From Hyphomicrobiales bacterium (lineage in GTDB: Bacteria > Pseudomonadota > Alphaproteobacteria > Rhizobiales > Beijerinckiaceae): a stretch of DNA of 64,000 bases. Under the pieces are notes generated by a model. It worked only from the letters and a program-made list of their open reading frames with translations, did not search any database and was not told where the DNA came from. The stretch spans positions 124,001 through 188,000 of the forward strand of contig UCBZ01000032.1 in the NCBI GenBank assembly GCA_900470775.1, given 5' to 3'. The position numbers and the translations under genes are program-made. Below, in pieces: positions 54,509 to 62,840 of the stretch; within the stretch, counting starts at the first letter, position 1, and each line of letters opens with the position of its first letter.

Positions 54509-55258
54509 ATGGTCAATCGTGTTCTCGCGGTCAGTCTTCTGGCCGGGCTTCTGGCTGGGCTCATCGTCGCCGCGCTCCAGCATGTCACCACCACGCCGCT
54601 GATCCTCAAGGCGGAAACCTATGAGGCGGCTTTGCGCGCTGTCGCGCCGTCACAGGCTGCCTTCTCCGGTGAGGCCAGGGTTTTCGGCGAAGCCAGGATT
54701 CTGCTGGCCCACGGCACCGAAGCGCATGGCGACCACGCCGAGTGGAAGCCGCAGGACGGCCTGCAGCGGACGCTGTTCACCAGCGTCGTGACCATCGCCA
54801 CCGCGATCGGCTTCGCCGCGCTGCTGCTGGCCGGTATGATCGCCGCCAACGAGACCATCGACGAGCGTCGCGCCCTGATCTGGGCGGCCTGCGGCTTCCT
54901 CGCCTTCGGCCTCGTGCCGGCGACGGGGCTGGCCCCCGAACTGCCCGGCGCCGCCTCGGCGGCGCTCGAACAGCGACAGCTCTGGTGGATCGTCACCGCA
55001 TTGGTCACGGCCGGCGGGCTGTTCGTATTCCTGCGCATGGAGACGCCCTGGCTGCGCGCCCTCGCGGTGCTGGCGATCCTGGCGCCGCATATCTTTGGCG
55101 CGCCTCACCCGGCCGCGCCCGAGAGCAAGGTTCCGGCCGAGATCGCGGCGCATTTCGCCGCGCTTTCGCTCGCCATCCAGGCCGCGCTCTGGCTCGCCAC
55201 CGGCTTTGCCGTAGGCCGGCTCTGGCCCTGGTTCACGCGTCGCGCCGCAGCACAGTGA
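54509..55258 (+). CDS. cbtA: CbtA, membrane subunit of cobalt transporter
   Basis: Membrane protein of 249 residues with about five helices, including VLAVSLLAGLLAGLIVAAL near the start, TIATAIGFAALLLAGMIAA, WAACGFLAFGLVPATGLAPELPG and LAIQAALWLATGFAVG. The loop HGTEAHGDHAEW carries metal ligands. It works with CbtB to supply cobalt for CobN. The stop is two bases before the next ATG. Confidence 0.95.
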   Translation: MVNRVLAVSLLAGLLAGLIVAALQHVTTTPLILKAETYEAALRAVAPSQAAFSGEARVFGEARILLAHGTEAHGDHAEWKPQDGLQRTLFTSVVTIATAIGFAALLLAGMIAANETIDERRALIWAACGFLAFGLVPATGLAPELPGAASAALEQRQLWWIVTALVTAGGLFVFLRMETPWLRALAVLAILAPHIFGAPHPAAPESKVPAEIAAHFAALSLAIQAALWLATGFAVGRLWPWFTRRAAAQ

Positions 55259-55260
55259 CC

Positions 55261-55650
55261 ATGTCGGACAGCGATCTCACCATCCATGTCTGCACGGCGT
55301 GCAGGCGTGTCCGCGAGGATCTGCCAGAGGGTTACGACCAGCCCGGCGCAGCCCTGGCCGAGGCGCTGACGCAACGCCTCAACGGACAGGCGAACGGCAT
55401 CACGGTGGTCACGGCCGAATGCCTCGCCGTCTGCAAGCGGCCCTGCACCATCGCGCTCTCGGCCGACGGCAAATGGACCTACCTGATCGGCGACCTCGAA
55501 ACCGACACCCATCTCGACGATATCGTCAGCGCGGCTGAAGCCTATGCCGCCAGCGCCAACGGCATCGTTCCCTGGAAAGAGCGCCCCCCTTGCTTCCGCA
55601 AGGGCGTGGTCGCACGCGTGCCGCCGATGCCGGCGCGCCAGCAAGGATGA
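55261..55650 (+). CDS. DUF1636 cysteine-rich protein of cobalt/cobalamin operons
   Basis: Protein of 129 residues with a thioredoxin-like ferredoxin pattern: HVCTACRRVRED (CxxC, about residues 11-14) and VVTAECLAVCKRPCTIAL (CxxxCxxxC, about 54-62). DUF1636 proteins recur in cobalamin clusters and may bind a metal or iron-sulphur cluster, but no function is proven. It lies between cbtA and cobW, two bases after cbtA, so a role in cobalt handling is a fair guess. Confidence 0.9.
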   Translation: MSDSDLTIHVCTACRRVREDLPEGYDQPGAALAEALTQRLNGQANGITVVTAECLAVCKRPCTIALSADGKWTYLIGDLETDTHLDDIVSAAEAYAASANGIVPWKERPPCFRKGVVARVPPMPARQQG

Positions 55651-55654
55651 CATC

Positions 55655-56707
55655 ATGAACGCCCCGCAGACCCCCACTCTGGGTAAGATTCCCTGCACGA
55701 TCATCACCGGCTTCCTCGGCGCCGGAAAGACGACGCTGGTGCGCCACCTGCTTGAAAACGCTCAAGGCAAGCGCCTCGCGGTGCTGGTCAACGAATTCGG
55801 CGATCTCGGCTTCGACGGCGAATTCCTCAAGGGATGCGGCATTTCCGGCTGCACCGAGGAGGATGTCGTCGAACTGCCCAATGGCTGCATCTGCTGCACG
55901 GTCGCCGATGATTTCGTGCCGGCGCTGGAGAAGCTTTTGAACCGGGCCGACCCGCCGCAGCACATCCTGATCGAAACCTCGGGGCTCGCCCTGCCCAAGC
56001 CGCTGGTCAAGGCCTTCAACTGGCCGGCGATCCGCGCCCGCGTCACGGTCGACGGCGTCATCGCCGTGGTCGATGGGCCAGCCGTCGCCGAGGGCCAGTT
56101 CGCCGACGATCCCGAGGCGATGGCCGCGCAAGCCGCGCAGGACGCTTCGGTCGAGCACGACAACCCGCTCGAGGAGGTGTTCGAGGACCAGATCCTCTGC
56201 GCCGATCTGATCCTGCTCAACAAGAGCGATCTCATCGACGAGGCAGCCAAGGCCCGCGTCAAGGCCGAGATCGCGCAGCACCTGCCCAAGGCGATCAAGA
56301 TCGTCGAGACCAGCCATGGCAAGGTCGAGCCGGCACTGATCGTCGGCCTGGGCGCGGCGGCCGAGGCCGATCTCGCCGCGCGCCCATCGCATCATGGCGA
56401 GGGCGAGGATCACGACCATGACGATTTCGATTCGGTCGCGCTGGCGCTGCCCGCGGGTCTCTCGCCGGAGGCTTTGTCCGCCCGCGTGGCAAAGGCGGCC
56501 GAGGCGGACGGCGTGCTGCGGCTGAAGGGTTTTGCCGGGGTCCCGGGCAAGTCGATGCGGCTCGTCGTGCAGGGGGTCGGCCGTCGCGTCAGCCATCATT
56601 TCGACCGCGCCTGGGGCGAAGGCGAGGCGCGCGACGGGCGACTGACCGTGATCGGGCTCAAGGGCTTCGACGTGAAGGCCGTGGAGGCCGCGCTCGCCGG
56701 CGCCTGA
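55655..56707 (+). CDS. cobW: CobW, COG0523 GTPase for cobalt insertion
   Basis: GTPase of 350 residues. Walker [15 protein letters not shown] lies near residue 19, the metal motif NGCICC near 76, LIETSGLALPKPLV and LLNKSDLID follow. A histidine/acid loop HHGEGEDHDHDDFD before the C-terminal domain is typical of CobW and can hold metal. It is thought to load cobalt or protect CobN. Four bases after the DUF1636 gene and 35 bases before cobN. Confidence 0.95.
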   Translation: MNAPQTPTLGKIPCTIITGFLGAGKTTLVRHLLENAQGKRLAVLVNEFGDLGFDGEFLKGCGISGCTEEDVVELPNGCICCTVADDFVPALEKLLNRADPPQHILIETSGLALPKPLVKAFNWPAIRARVTVDGVIAVVDGPAVAEGQFADDPEAMAAQAAQDASVEHDNPLEEVFEDQILCADLILLNKSDLIDEAAKARVKAEIAQHLPKAIKIVETSHGKVEPALIVGLGAAAEADLAARPSHHGEGEDHDHDDFDSVALALPAGLSPEALSARVAKAAEADGVLRLKGFAGVPGKSMRLVVQGVGRRVSHHFDRAWGEGEARDGRLTVIGLKGFDVKAVEAALAGA

Positions 56708-56742
56708 CGGCCGGCGATTTTCGAGGACAGGTCTGCGAAGAC

Positions 56743-59700
56743 ATGCATCTTCTCCCGACCAGCGAGATCAGGCTCGACGACGGCGCGGACGCCGTCGATC
56801 TCGGCCTGCCGCCGGGGGACGTGCTGGTGCTGTCCTTCGCCGACAGCGACCTCTCGGCGCTGGCGGCGGCTGCCGCCGGTTGCGGGCTCTCCGTCCGCCT
56901 CGCCTCGCTGCGTCGTCTGAAGCACCCGCTCTCGATCGACTTCCTGATCGAGAAGACGGTGGCGAAGAGCCGCTTCGTGCTGGTGCGCTGCCTCGGCGGG
57001 CTGGATTACTGGCGCTACGGCATCGAGCAACTCGGCGATGTCTGCCGAGCGCAGGGCATCGCGCTCGCCGTGCTGCCGGGCGACGACCGGGTCGATGACC
57101 GGCTGGCGGAATACGGCACGGTGCCGGCAGGCTGTGCGCAGGCGATGCTGGGTTATTTCCAGGCAGGTGGCGGGGCCGAGAACATGCGGCGCCTCCTGGC
57201 GGTCGCGGCGGAGTATCTTGGCACGGCGCATCCCTCATCCGATCTTGCTCCCCTGCCCCTCCCGCCACTCTTCGCGCTCGGCGACGGCGCTGCCCCACTC
57301 CCTTGGCGCGAAGCGCTGGCAGCCCTGCCCGCCGACAAGCCCCTCGTCCCGATCCTCGTCTACCGCTCGGCCGTCAGCGCCGGCGACACGGCGATGGGTG
57401 AGGCGCTCGCCGCTGCCATCGCCGCTCGCTGCCATGCCCCGCTCATCCTCGCTTTGACCAGCCTGAAGGACCCCGCAGTCACGGCCGAGCTCGCCGCGCT
57501 GATCGCGACACGCCGGCCTTCGCTGATCGTCACGACCACGGCCTTCTCGGCCCGCGAAGGCTCCGATTTCGTACTCGACGCCGCCGATTGTCCCGTGCTG
57601 CAGGCCATGCCGGTCGGCAGCGCGCGAGAGACCTGGGCGGCGTCGCCGCGCGGGCTCTCGGCCGCCGACCTCGCCATGCAAATCGCGCTGCCCGAATTCG
57701 ACGGGCGGCTCGGCACGATTCCTGTCGCCTTCAAGGCTGACGTTCAGGATGCGGCGACCGGGCTGACGACCCGCCGGCTCGTGCCGGACGCGGACGGCGT
57801 TGCCGCGCTGGCCGATCTCACGAGCGGCTGGATCGGGCTGGCCGCCAAGCCGGCTGCGGAACGCAAGCTGGCGCTGGTGATGTCGGATTATCCGGCGCGT
57901 GGCGGCCGGGCCGGATTTGCCGTCGGGCTCGATACGCCTGCGAGCGTGGGCGCGATCGAGACGCTGCTGGCGGAGGCGGGGTACGATCTCAGCCCACGTC
58001 CTCACACCCTCAGCCCTCATCCTGAGGAGCCGCGCAGCGGCGTCTCGAAGGATGCTTCAGGAGGCTCGGAGCCCACTGGCGCATCCTTCGAGACGCAGGC
58101 TTCGCCTGCTCCTCAGGATGAGGGCTGGAGGTTGATGCAGGCGCTGACCACCGGCCCGGCCGACCTTGCCCAGCCGCTCGAAGCCTACCGCGCCTGGCTC
58201 GCGACCATCCCCGCCGAGGCGCGCGACACGCTCCTCGCCACGCATGGCGACCCGGTCTCCGATCACGCCTGCATCAACGGAATTTTCCGCTTCCGCGCCG
58301 TCCGCAACGGCCACCTGACCATCGCGCTGCAGCCGCCGCGCGATGCGACGCCGGACCGCAAGGCGCGATATCACGACCCCGACGCGCCGCCCGGCCATGC
58401 TTACCTCGCCTTCTACCGCGCCTTGCGCGAGACGGCCGGCATCGACGCACTGATCCATCTCGGCACCCATGGCACGACCGAATGGCTGCCCGGCAAGGCG
58501 GTGGCGCTGTCGGCCGCCTGCTGGCCGCGCCTCGTCACGCAGGGGCTGCCGGTGGTCTACCCTTATGTCGTCGACGATCCCGGCGAGGCCGCGCCGGCCA
58601 AGCGCCGGCTCTCAGCCATCACGCTTGGCCATCTGCCGCCTCCGCTGGCGCAGACCGGCGCGGCGGCCGAGACAGCGCTGCTGCGCGATCTCGTCGAGGA
58701 GTTCAGCCAGGCGCAGGTGCTCGATCCGCGCCGCGCCGACATCGTCGCGGCCGAAATCCGCGACCGGGCCGAGGCGAGCGGTCTGGCGCATTCCTGCGGA
58801 GTCACACCCGACCTGTCCATGAGCGAGGCGCTGACGCGGCTCGACGCGCATCTTTGCGACATCGCCGAACTGCCCTTCCGCGAGGGGCTGCATGTCTTCG
58901 GACGCTCCGAGGCCGATCCCGACTCGGCGTGGGCCGAGCGCGACGGGTTGCTGCGGGCTCTGGACGGACGCTTCGTGCCGCCCGGCCCGGCCGGCTCGCC
59001 GCATCGTGGCCGGCCCGATGTGCTGCCGACCGGCCGCAACCTCTCGACGCTCGATCCGCGCGCGATCCCGACGCGAGCGGCGGCGCGGCTGGGAGCGCTC
59101 GCGGCGCAGGCCGTGGTGGCGCGCCACCGGCAGGACCATGGCGAGGCGCCGCGCCGGATCGTGATGGATCTCTGGGCCTCACCGACGCTCCGTTCAGGCG
59201 GCGAGGATATCGCCCATGCACTGGCGCTGATGGGCGTCGTACCCCTCTGGGACCCGGCCTCAACGCGCGTGACGGGGTTTGCGATCACGCCGCAGCCGAA
59301 GCTCGACCATCCGCGTATCGACGTGACGGTGCGCATCTCGGGCGCCTTCCGCGACACCTTTCCGGCACAGGTCGGGCTGCTCGATGCCGCCGCGCGCGCC
59401 GTCGCCGCCCTCGACGAGCCCGAGGACTGCAACGAGCCCGCCGCCGCGCGTCGGCGCGGCGAGACGGGCGCGCGCATCTTCGGCGCCGCACCAGGGCGCT
59501 ACGGCGCAGCGATGGCAGACCGCGCGCTCGACGGCGACTGGGCGACGCGCGACGAACTCGGCGCGGCCTATCTCGCCGCCTCCAGCCATGCCTATGGCGG
59601 GCCGGAGGGGGCGGCCAGCGCCGATGCCGGCTTCGCGGCACGGATCAAGGCGGCGGACGCCTTCGTGCATGTCAGCGACACCGCCGGGCGCGACATCCTC

Positions 59701-60177
59701 GAGGCTTCGAGCGCCGCCGACGTCATCGGCGGGCTCGCCGCAGCAGCAAAAACACTGGGCGCAGACCCCGCGCTCTACAGCCTCGACAGTTCGAACCCCG
59801 AGGCGCCCAGGGCGCGCACCCTGGCGGAGGACATTGCCCGCATCGTCCATGGCCGGCTGGCGCATCCGCGCTGGATCGCATCCCACCTCGCCCATGGCTG
59901 GCGCGGCGCGGCCGAATTGGCGGAAGCGGTCGATACGCTGTTCGTCTTCGCCGCGAGCACGGATGCCGTCACCGACGGGCTGTTCGACGCGGTGTTCCAG
60001 GCCTGGTGTGCCGATGCAGCCGTCTGGACCGCGATCGAGGCCGCCAACGCGCCGGCCGCCGCCTCGATCCGGTCGCGTCTGGCGGAGGCGGCAAAGCGGG
60101 GCATCTGGACCAGCCGGCGCAATTCTGTCGGGACGTTTTTGGCCGGCGAGCGGGCGAGCCGCGAGGCCGCGGAATGA
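56743..60177 (+). CDS. cobN: Cobaltochelatase subunit CobN, with an in-frame palindrome insertion
   Basis: Large ATP-dependent chelatase subunit of 1144 residues that inserts cobalt into hydrogenobyrinic acid diamide together with CobS and CobT, which are not in the window. Motifs include MHLLPTSEIRLDDG, VLVRCLGGLDYWRYG, LIHLGTHGTTEWLPGK and NLSTLDPRAIPTRAA. Residues about 424-462 are encoded by a family B palindrome (58012-58128) inserted between EAGYDL and LMQALTTGP, where relatives have a short loop. The frame stays open. ATGA overlap with cobG. Confidence 0.96.
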   Translation: MHLLPTSEIRLDDGADAVDLGLPPGDVLVLSFADSDLSALAAAAAGCGLSVRLASLRRLKHPLSIDFLIEKTVAKSRFVLVRCLGGLDYWRYGIEQLGDVCRAQGIALAVLPGDDRVDDRLAEYGTVPAGCAQAMLGYFQAGGGAENMRRLLAVAAEYLGTAHPSSDLAPLPLPPLFALGDGAAPLPWREALAALPADKPLVPILVYRSAVSAGDTAMGEALAAAIAARCHAPLILALTSLKDPAVTAELAALIATRRPSLIVTTTAFSAREGSDFVLDAADCPVLQAMPVGSARETWAASPRGLSAADLAMQIALPEFDGRLGTIPVAFKADVQDAATGLTTRRLVPDADGVAALADLTSGWIGLAAKPAAERKLALVMSDYPARGGRAGFAVGLDTPASVGAIETLLAEAGYDLSPRPHTLSPHPEEPRSGVSKDASGGSEPTGASFETQASPAPQDEGWRLMQALTTGPADLAQPLEAYRAWLATIPAEARDTLLATHGDPVSDHACINGIFRFRAVRNGHLTIALQPPRDATPDRKARYHDPDAPPGHAYLAFYRALRETAGIDALIHLGTHGTTEWLPGKAVALSAACWPRLVTQGLPVVYPYVVDDPGEAAPAKRRLSAITLGHLPPPLAQTGAAAETALLRDLVEEFSQAQVLDPRRADIVAAEIRDRAEASGLAHSCGVTPDLSMSEALTRLDAHLCDIAELPFREGLHVFGRSEADPDSAWAERDGLLRALDGRFVPPGPAGSPHRGRPDVLPTGRNLSTLDPRAIPTRAAARLGALAAQAVVARHRQDHGEAPRRIVMDLWASPTLRSGGEDIAHALALMGVVPLWDPASTRVTGFAITPQPKLDHPRIDVTVRISGAFRDTFPAQVGLLDAAARAVAALDEPEDCNEPAAARRRGETGARIFGAAPGRYGAAMADRALDGDWATRDELGAAYLAASSHAYGGPEGAASADAGFAARIKAADAFVHVSDTAGRDILEASSAADVIGGLAAAAKTLGADPALYSLDSSNPEAPRARTLAEDIARIVHGRLAHPRWIASHLAHGWRGAAELAEAVDTLFVFAASTDAVTDGLFDAVFQAWCADAAVWTAIEAANAPAAASIRSRLAEAAKRGIWTSRRNSVGTFLAGERASREAAE
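58012..58128. repeat. Family B interspersed palindrome inside cobN, copy B5
   Basis: Arms CAGCCCTCATCCTGAGGAGC and CTCCTCAGGATGAGGGCTGG, side hairpins GCCGC-GCA-GCGGC and GCAGGC-TTC-GCCTGC. Read in the cobN frame it encodes a proline, serine and acid-rich segment (PHPEEPRSGVSKDAS onward) without a stop. Confidence 0.92.
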
Positions 60178-61463
60178 ACGCGCCTTCCCCCGATGCGCTG
60201 CGGCGCGGCTGGTGCCCGAGCACGCTGCGGCCGATGGAAACAGGCGATGGCTGGCTCGTGCGGCTGCATCCGCCGGAGGCGCTGCTAACCCCGGCGCAAC
60301 TCCGGCGCATCGCGGCGCTGGCGGGCGAACACGGCAACGGGCTGATCGAGATCTCGGCGCGCGGCAACATGCAATTGCGCGGGGTGACGGCGCAAACGCA
60401 TCCGGCGCTGGTCGAGACGCTGCTGGCGGAGCGATTGGTCGACGAGCATGACGGCGACGGCCCGCAGAGGCTGACGCTGGTCTCGCCGCTGGCCAGCGCA
60501 GCCAGCGACATGATCGATACCGGTGAGCTTGCGGCAGAGGTCGAGGCCCGTGCGCGGATGATCGCTGGCCTGCCTGCCAAGTTCTGTATCGTCGTCGACG
60601 GCGGCGTGGCTCAGTCTCTCGACGGTTTCGCCTGCGATCTGCGTCTCGTGGCAACCGCGCCCGGGATGGTCGCGCTGGGCTTGGCAGACCGCCTGTGGTT
60701 TGCGCCGATTTCGGTCGGGCGGTCTGGCGATGTCGTCATGGCTCTGCTCACCCGCTTCGCCGCGTTGCGAGCGGCCGCGCCCGATGGGATCCGCCGGATG
60801 CGCGACCTGATGCCGGACGTGCTCGCGGCACTCTGCGACCTGCCGCCAGCCGCACCACCAGCGTCGCGCCCCGCGCCCCAACGCGCCGGACTGTTCGCGC
60901 TCGACGCAGGCGACTTCGCGGCGCTGGTTGGACTGCCCTTCGGCCGCGCCGATGCCGTGACGCTCGATCGGATCGGGGCCGCCGCCAAAGCACACAGTTG
61001 CGCCGATATCCGGCTGTCGCCCTGGCGCGGGATCGCCTTTCGCGGGATGGCGGAGGTCGATGCGGCAGGCCTCCTCGCCTTCGCCGAAGCGCTCGGACTG
61101 ATCGTTGGCGACGACGATCCGCGCCTTTCGGTGCAGGCCTGCGCGGGCGCGCCCGCCTGCCTGCGGGCCGAAACCCCGGCCATGGCCGATGCCGCGCAAC
61201 TGGCCGGGGCCATTGCGCCGCTGCTGGCCGATGGACTGACGCTGCATGTCTCGGGCTGCGTCAAATCCTGCGCGCAACCCGGTGCTTCGGACCTGACGCT
61301 GGTCGGTCGCGAGGGACGCTATGGCGTCGTCATCGGCGGGACAGCGCGGGACAGCGCCATCGCCGAGCTTGACCTTTCCGGGATCATGACGCGATTGCAG
61401 CCCGGACAGGAGATTCACGCCCGCCTCATTGCGGCGGGCCGGCTTGCGGGACCACGGGTTTGA
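60174..61463 (+). CDS. cobG: Precorrin-3B synthase CobG
   Basis: Oxygen-dependent monooxygenase of 429 residues of the nitrite/sulphite-reductase fold, specific to the aerobic cobalamin route. It has [12 protein letters not shown], the duplicated LSPWRGIAF segment and the iron-sulphur cysteines in [14 protein letters not shown] and [20 protein letters not shown]. Start ATG 60174 overlaps the cobN stop. It marks the organism as making cobalamin by the aerobic path. Confidence 0.95.
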   Translation: MNAPSPDALRRGWCPSTLRPMETGDGWLVRLHPPEALLTPAQLRRIAALAGEHGNGLIEISARGNMQLRGVTAQTHPALVETLLAERLVDEHDGDGPQRLTLVSPLASAASDMIDTGELAAEVEARARMIAGLPAKFCIVVDGGVAQSLDGFACDLRLVATAPGMVALGLADRLWFAPISVGRSGDVVMALLTRFAALRAAAPDGIRRMRDLMPDVLAALCDLPPAAPPASRPAPQRAGLFALDAGDFAALVGLPFGRADAVTLDRIGAAAKAHSCADIRLSPWRGIAFRGMAEVDAAGLLAFAEALGLIVGDDDPRLSVQACAGAPACLRAETPAMADAAQLAGAIAPLLADGLTLHVSGCVKSCAQPGASDLTLVGREGRYGVVIGGTARDSAIAELDLSGIMTRLQPGQEIHARLIAAGRLAGPRV

Positions 61464-62092
61464 AGAGCGGTTATGACTACATCCAGGACGGCGCGGCGAT
61501 CTATGAGCGCTCCTTCGCGATCATCCGCGCCGAGGCCGATCTGTCGCGCTTCTCGGGTCGGGCCGCCCATGTCGTGGTGCGGATGATCCATGCCTGCGGC
61601 ATGACCGATCTGCCGGCCGATGTGGCGATGTCGCCGGATTTCGCAGGCGCCGCCGAGGCCGCGCTGAAGGCCGGCGCGCCTGTTCTGTGCGATGCCAAGA
61701 TGGTTGCCAATGGCGTGACGCCCTCGCGGCTGCCGGCCCGCAACCCGGTGCTCTGCACGCTGGACGATCCCCGCACGCCCACTCTCGCCGCCGAGATGGG
61801 TACGACGCGCTCGGCTGCCGCGATGGAGCTGTGGCGGCCGCATCTGGCGGGGTCCGTGGTGGTCATCGGCAATGCGCCGACCGCGCTGTTCCGTTTGCTG
61901 GAGATGCTCGATGCCGGCGCGCCCTTGCCCGCCGCCGTGATCGGCATACCCGTCGGCTTCGTCGGCGCGGCGGAATCGAAGCTGGCGCTGGCGCAGGACG
62001 GGCGCGTGCCCTTCCTTGTCGTGCATGGCCGGCGCGGCGGCTCGGCGATGGCGGCGGCTGCCGTCAACGCGCTGGCGCAAGAGAAGGAATGA
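61460..62092 (+). CDS. cobH: Precorrin-8X methylmutase CobH
   Basis: Isomerase of 210 residues converting precorrin-8X to hydrogenobyrinic acid. The substrate-binding histidine is in [13 protein letters not shown], and [21 protein letters not shown] and [11 protein letters not shown] are conserved. Translation starts at TTG 61460, overlapping the cobG stop as TTGA. Confidence 0.95.
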   Translation: MKSGYDYIQDGAAIYERSFAIIRAEADLSRFSGRAAHVVVRMIHACGMTDLPADVAMSPDFAGAAEAALKAGAPVLCDAKMVANGVTPSRLPARNPVLCTLDDPRTPTLAAEMGTTRSAAAMELWRPHLAGSVVVIGNAPTALFRLLEMLDAGAPLPAAVIGIPVGFVGAAESKLALAQDGRVPFLVVHGRRGGSAMAAAAVNALAQEKE

Positions 62093-62096
62093 GCCG

Positions 62097-62840
62097 GTGA
62101 GTATCGAACCGGCGAAAGTGATGCTGTTCGGCGTCGGCCTTGGGCCTGGCGATCCCGACTACATGACGATCCGCGCCCGCGACATCATCCTGCGTGCCGA
62201 CCGGCTGGTGCATTTCTGCAAGCGCGGCCGGCGCGGCAATGCCCGCGTCACCGCCGATGCCATCGTCGCGCCCGATGCCGCGCGCGAGATCGAACTCGCC
62301 TTCCCGGTGACGATCGAGGTTCCTGTCGAGGACGAAGGCTACAGCCTGCCGATCGCGGCCTTCTACGACGAATCCGCCGCGCTGCTGGCAGCCGAGATGG
62401 AAGCCGGGCGCACCATCGCCGTGCTCTGCGACGGCGATCCGTTCTTCTACGGCTCCTTCATGCATCTGTGGCGGCGGCTGTCGCCCCGCTTTGCGACCGA
62501 AGTGGTGCCGGGCGTGATGGGCATGGCGGGCGCCTGGACCCGCGCCAATGCGCCGATCACCTGGGGCGACGACATCCTGACCGTGCTGCCGGGCACCCTG
62601 CCGGAAGCCGAGCTGACGCGGCGCCTCGTCGACACCGACGCGGCCGTGATCATGAAGCTCGGCCGCAACCTGCCGAAGGTCCGCCGCGCGCTGAAGACCG
62701 CGGGGCTGATCCACCGCGCGATCTATGTCGAGCGCGCGACCATGGCGGAGCAGGTTGTGGCGAAGCTGAGCGACAAGGGCGACGACGAAGCGCCGTATTT
62801 CTCGATGGTGCTGGTCCCCGGCGAGGGGCGGCGGCTGTGA
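62097..62840 (+). CDS. cobI: Precorrin-2 C20-methyltransferase CobI
   Basis: SAM-dependent methyltransferase of 247 residues. GVGLGPGDPDYMTIRA near the N-terminus, AVLCDGDPFFYGSFMHLW, EVVPGVMGMAGAW and VIMKLGRNLPKVRRAL are typical. GTG 62097 with GGAA upstream was chosen; it begins four bases after the cobH stop. It stops in GTGA, the G of which starts the cobJ reading frame. Confidence 0.95.
   Translation: MSIEPAKVMLFGVGLGPGDPDYMTIRARDIILRADRLVHFCKRGRRGNARVTADAIVAPDAAREIELAFPVTIEVPVEDEGYSLPIAAFYDESAALLAAEMEAGRTIAVLCDGDPFFYGSFMHLWRRLSPRFATEVVPGVMGMAGAWTRANAPITWGDDILTVLPGTLPEAELTRRLVDTDAAVIMKLGRNLPKVRRALKTAGLIHRAIYVERATMAEQVVAKLSDKGDDEAPYFSMVLVPGEGRRL

Noticed and set aside
57980-58140. Frameshift or pseudogene in cobN around the inserted repeat
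   Set aside because: The frame is continuous through the element and conserved CobN sequence resumes directly after it.
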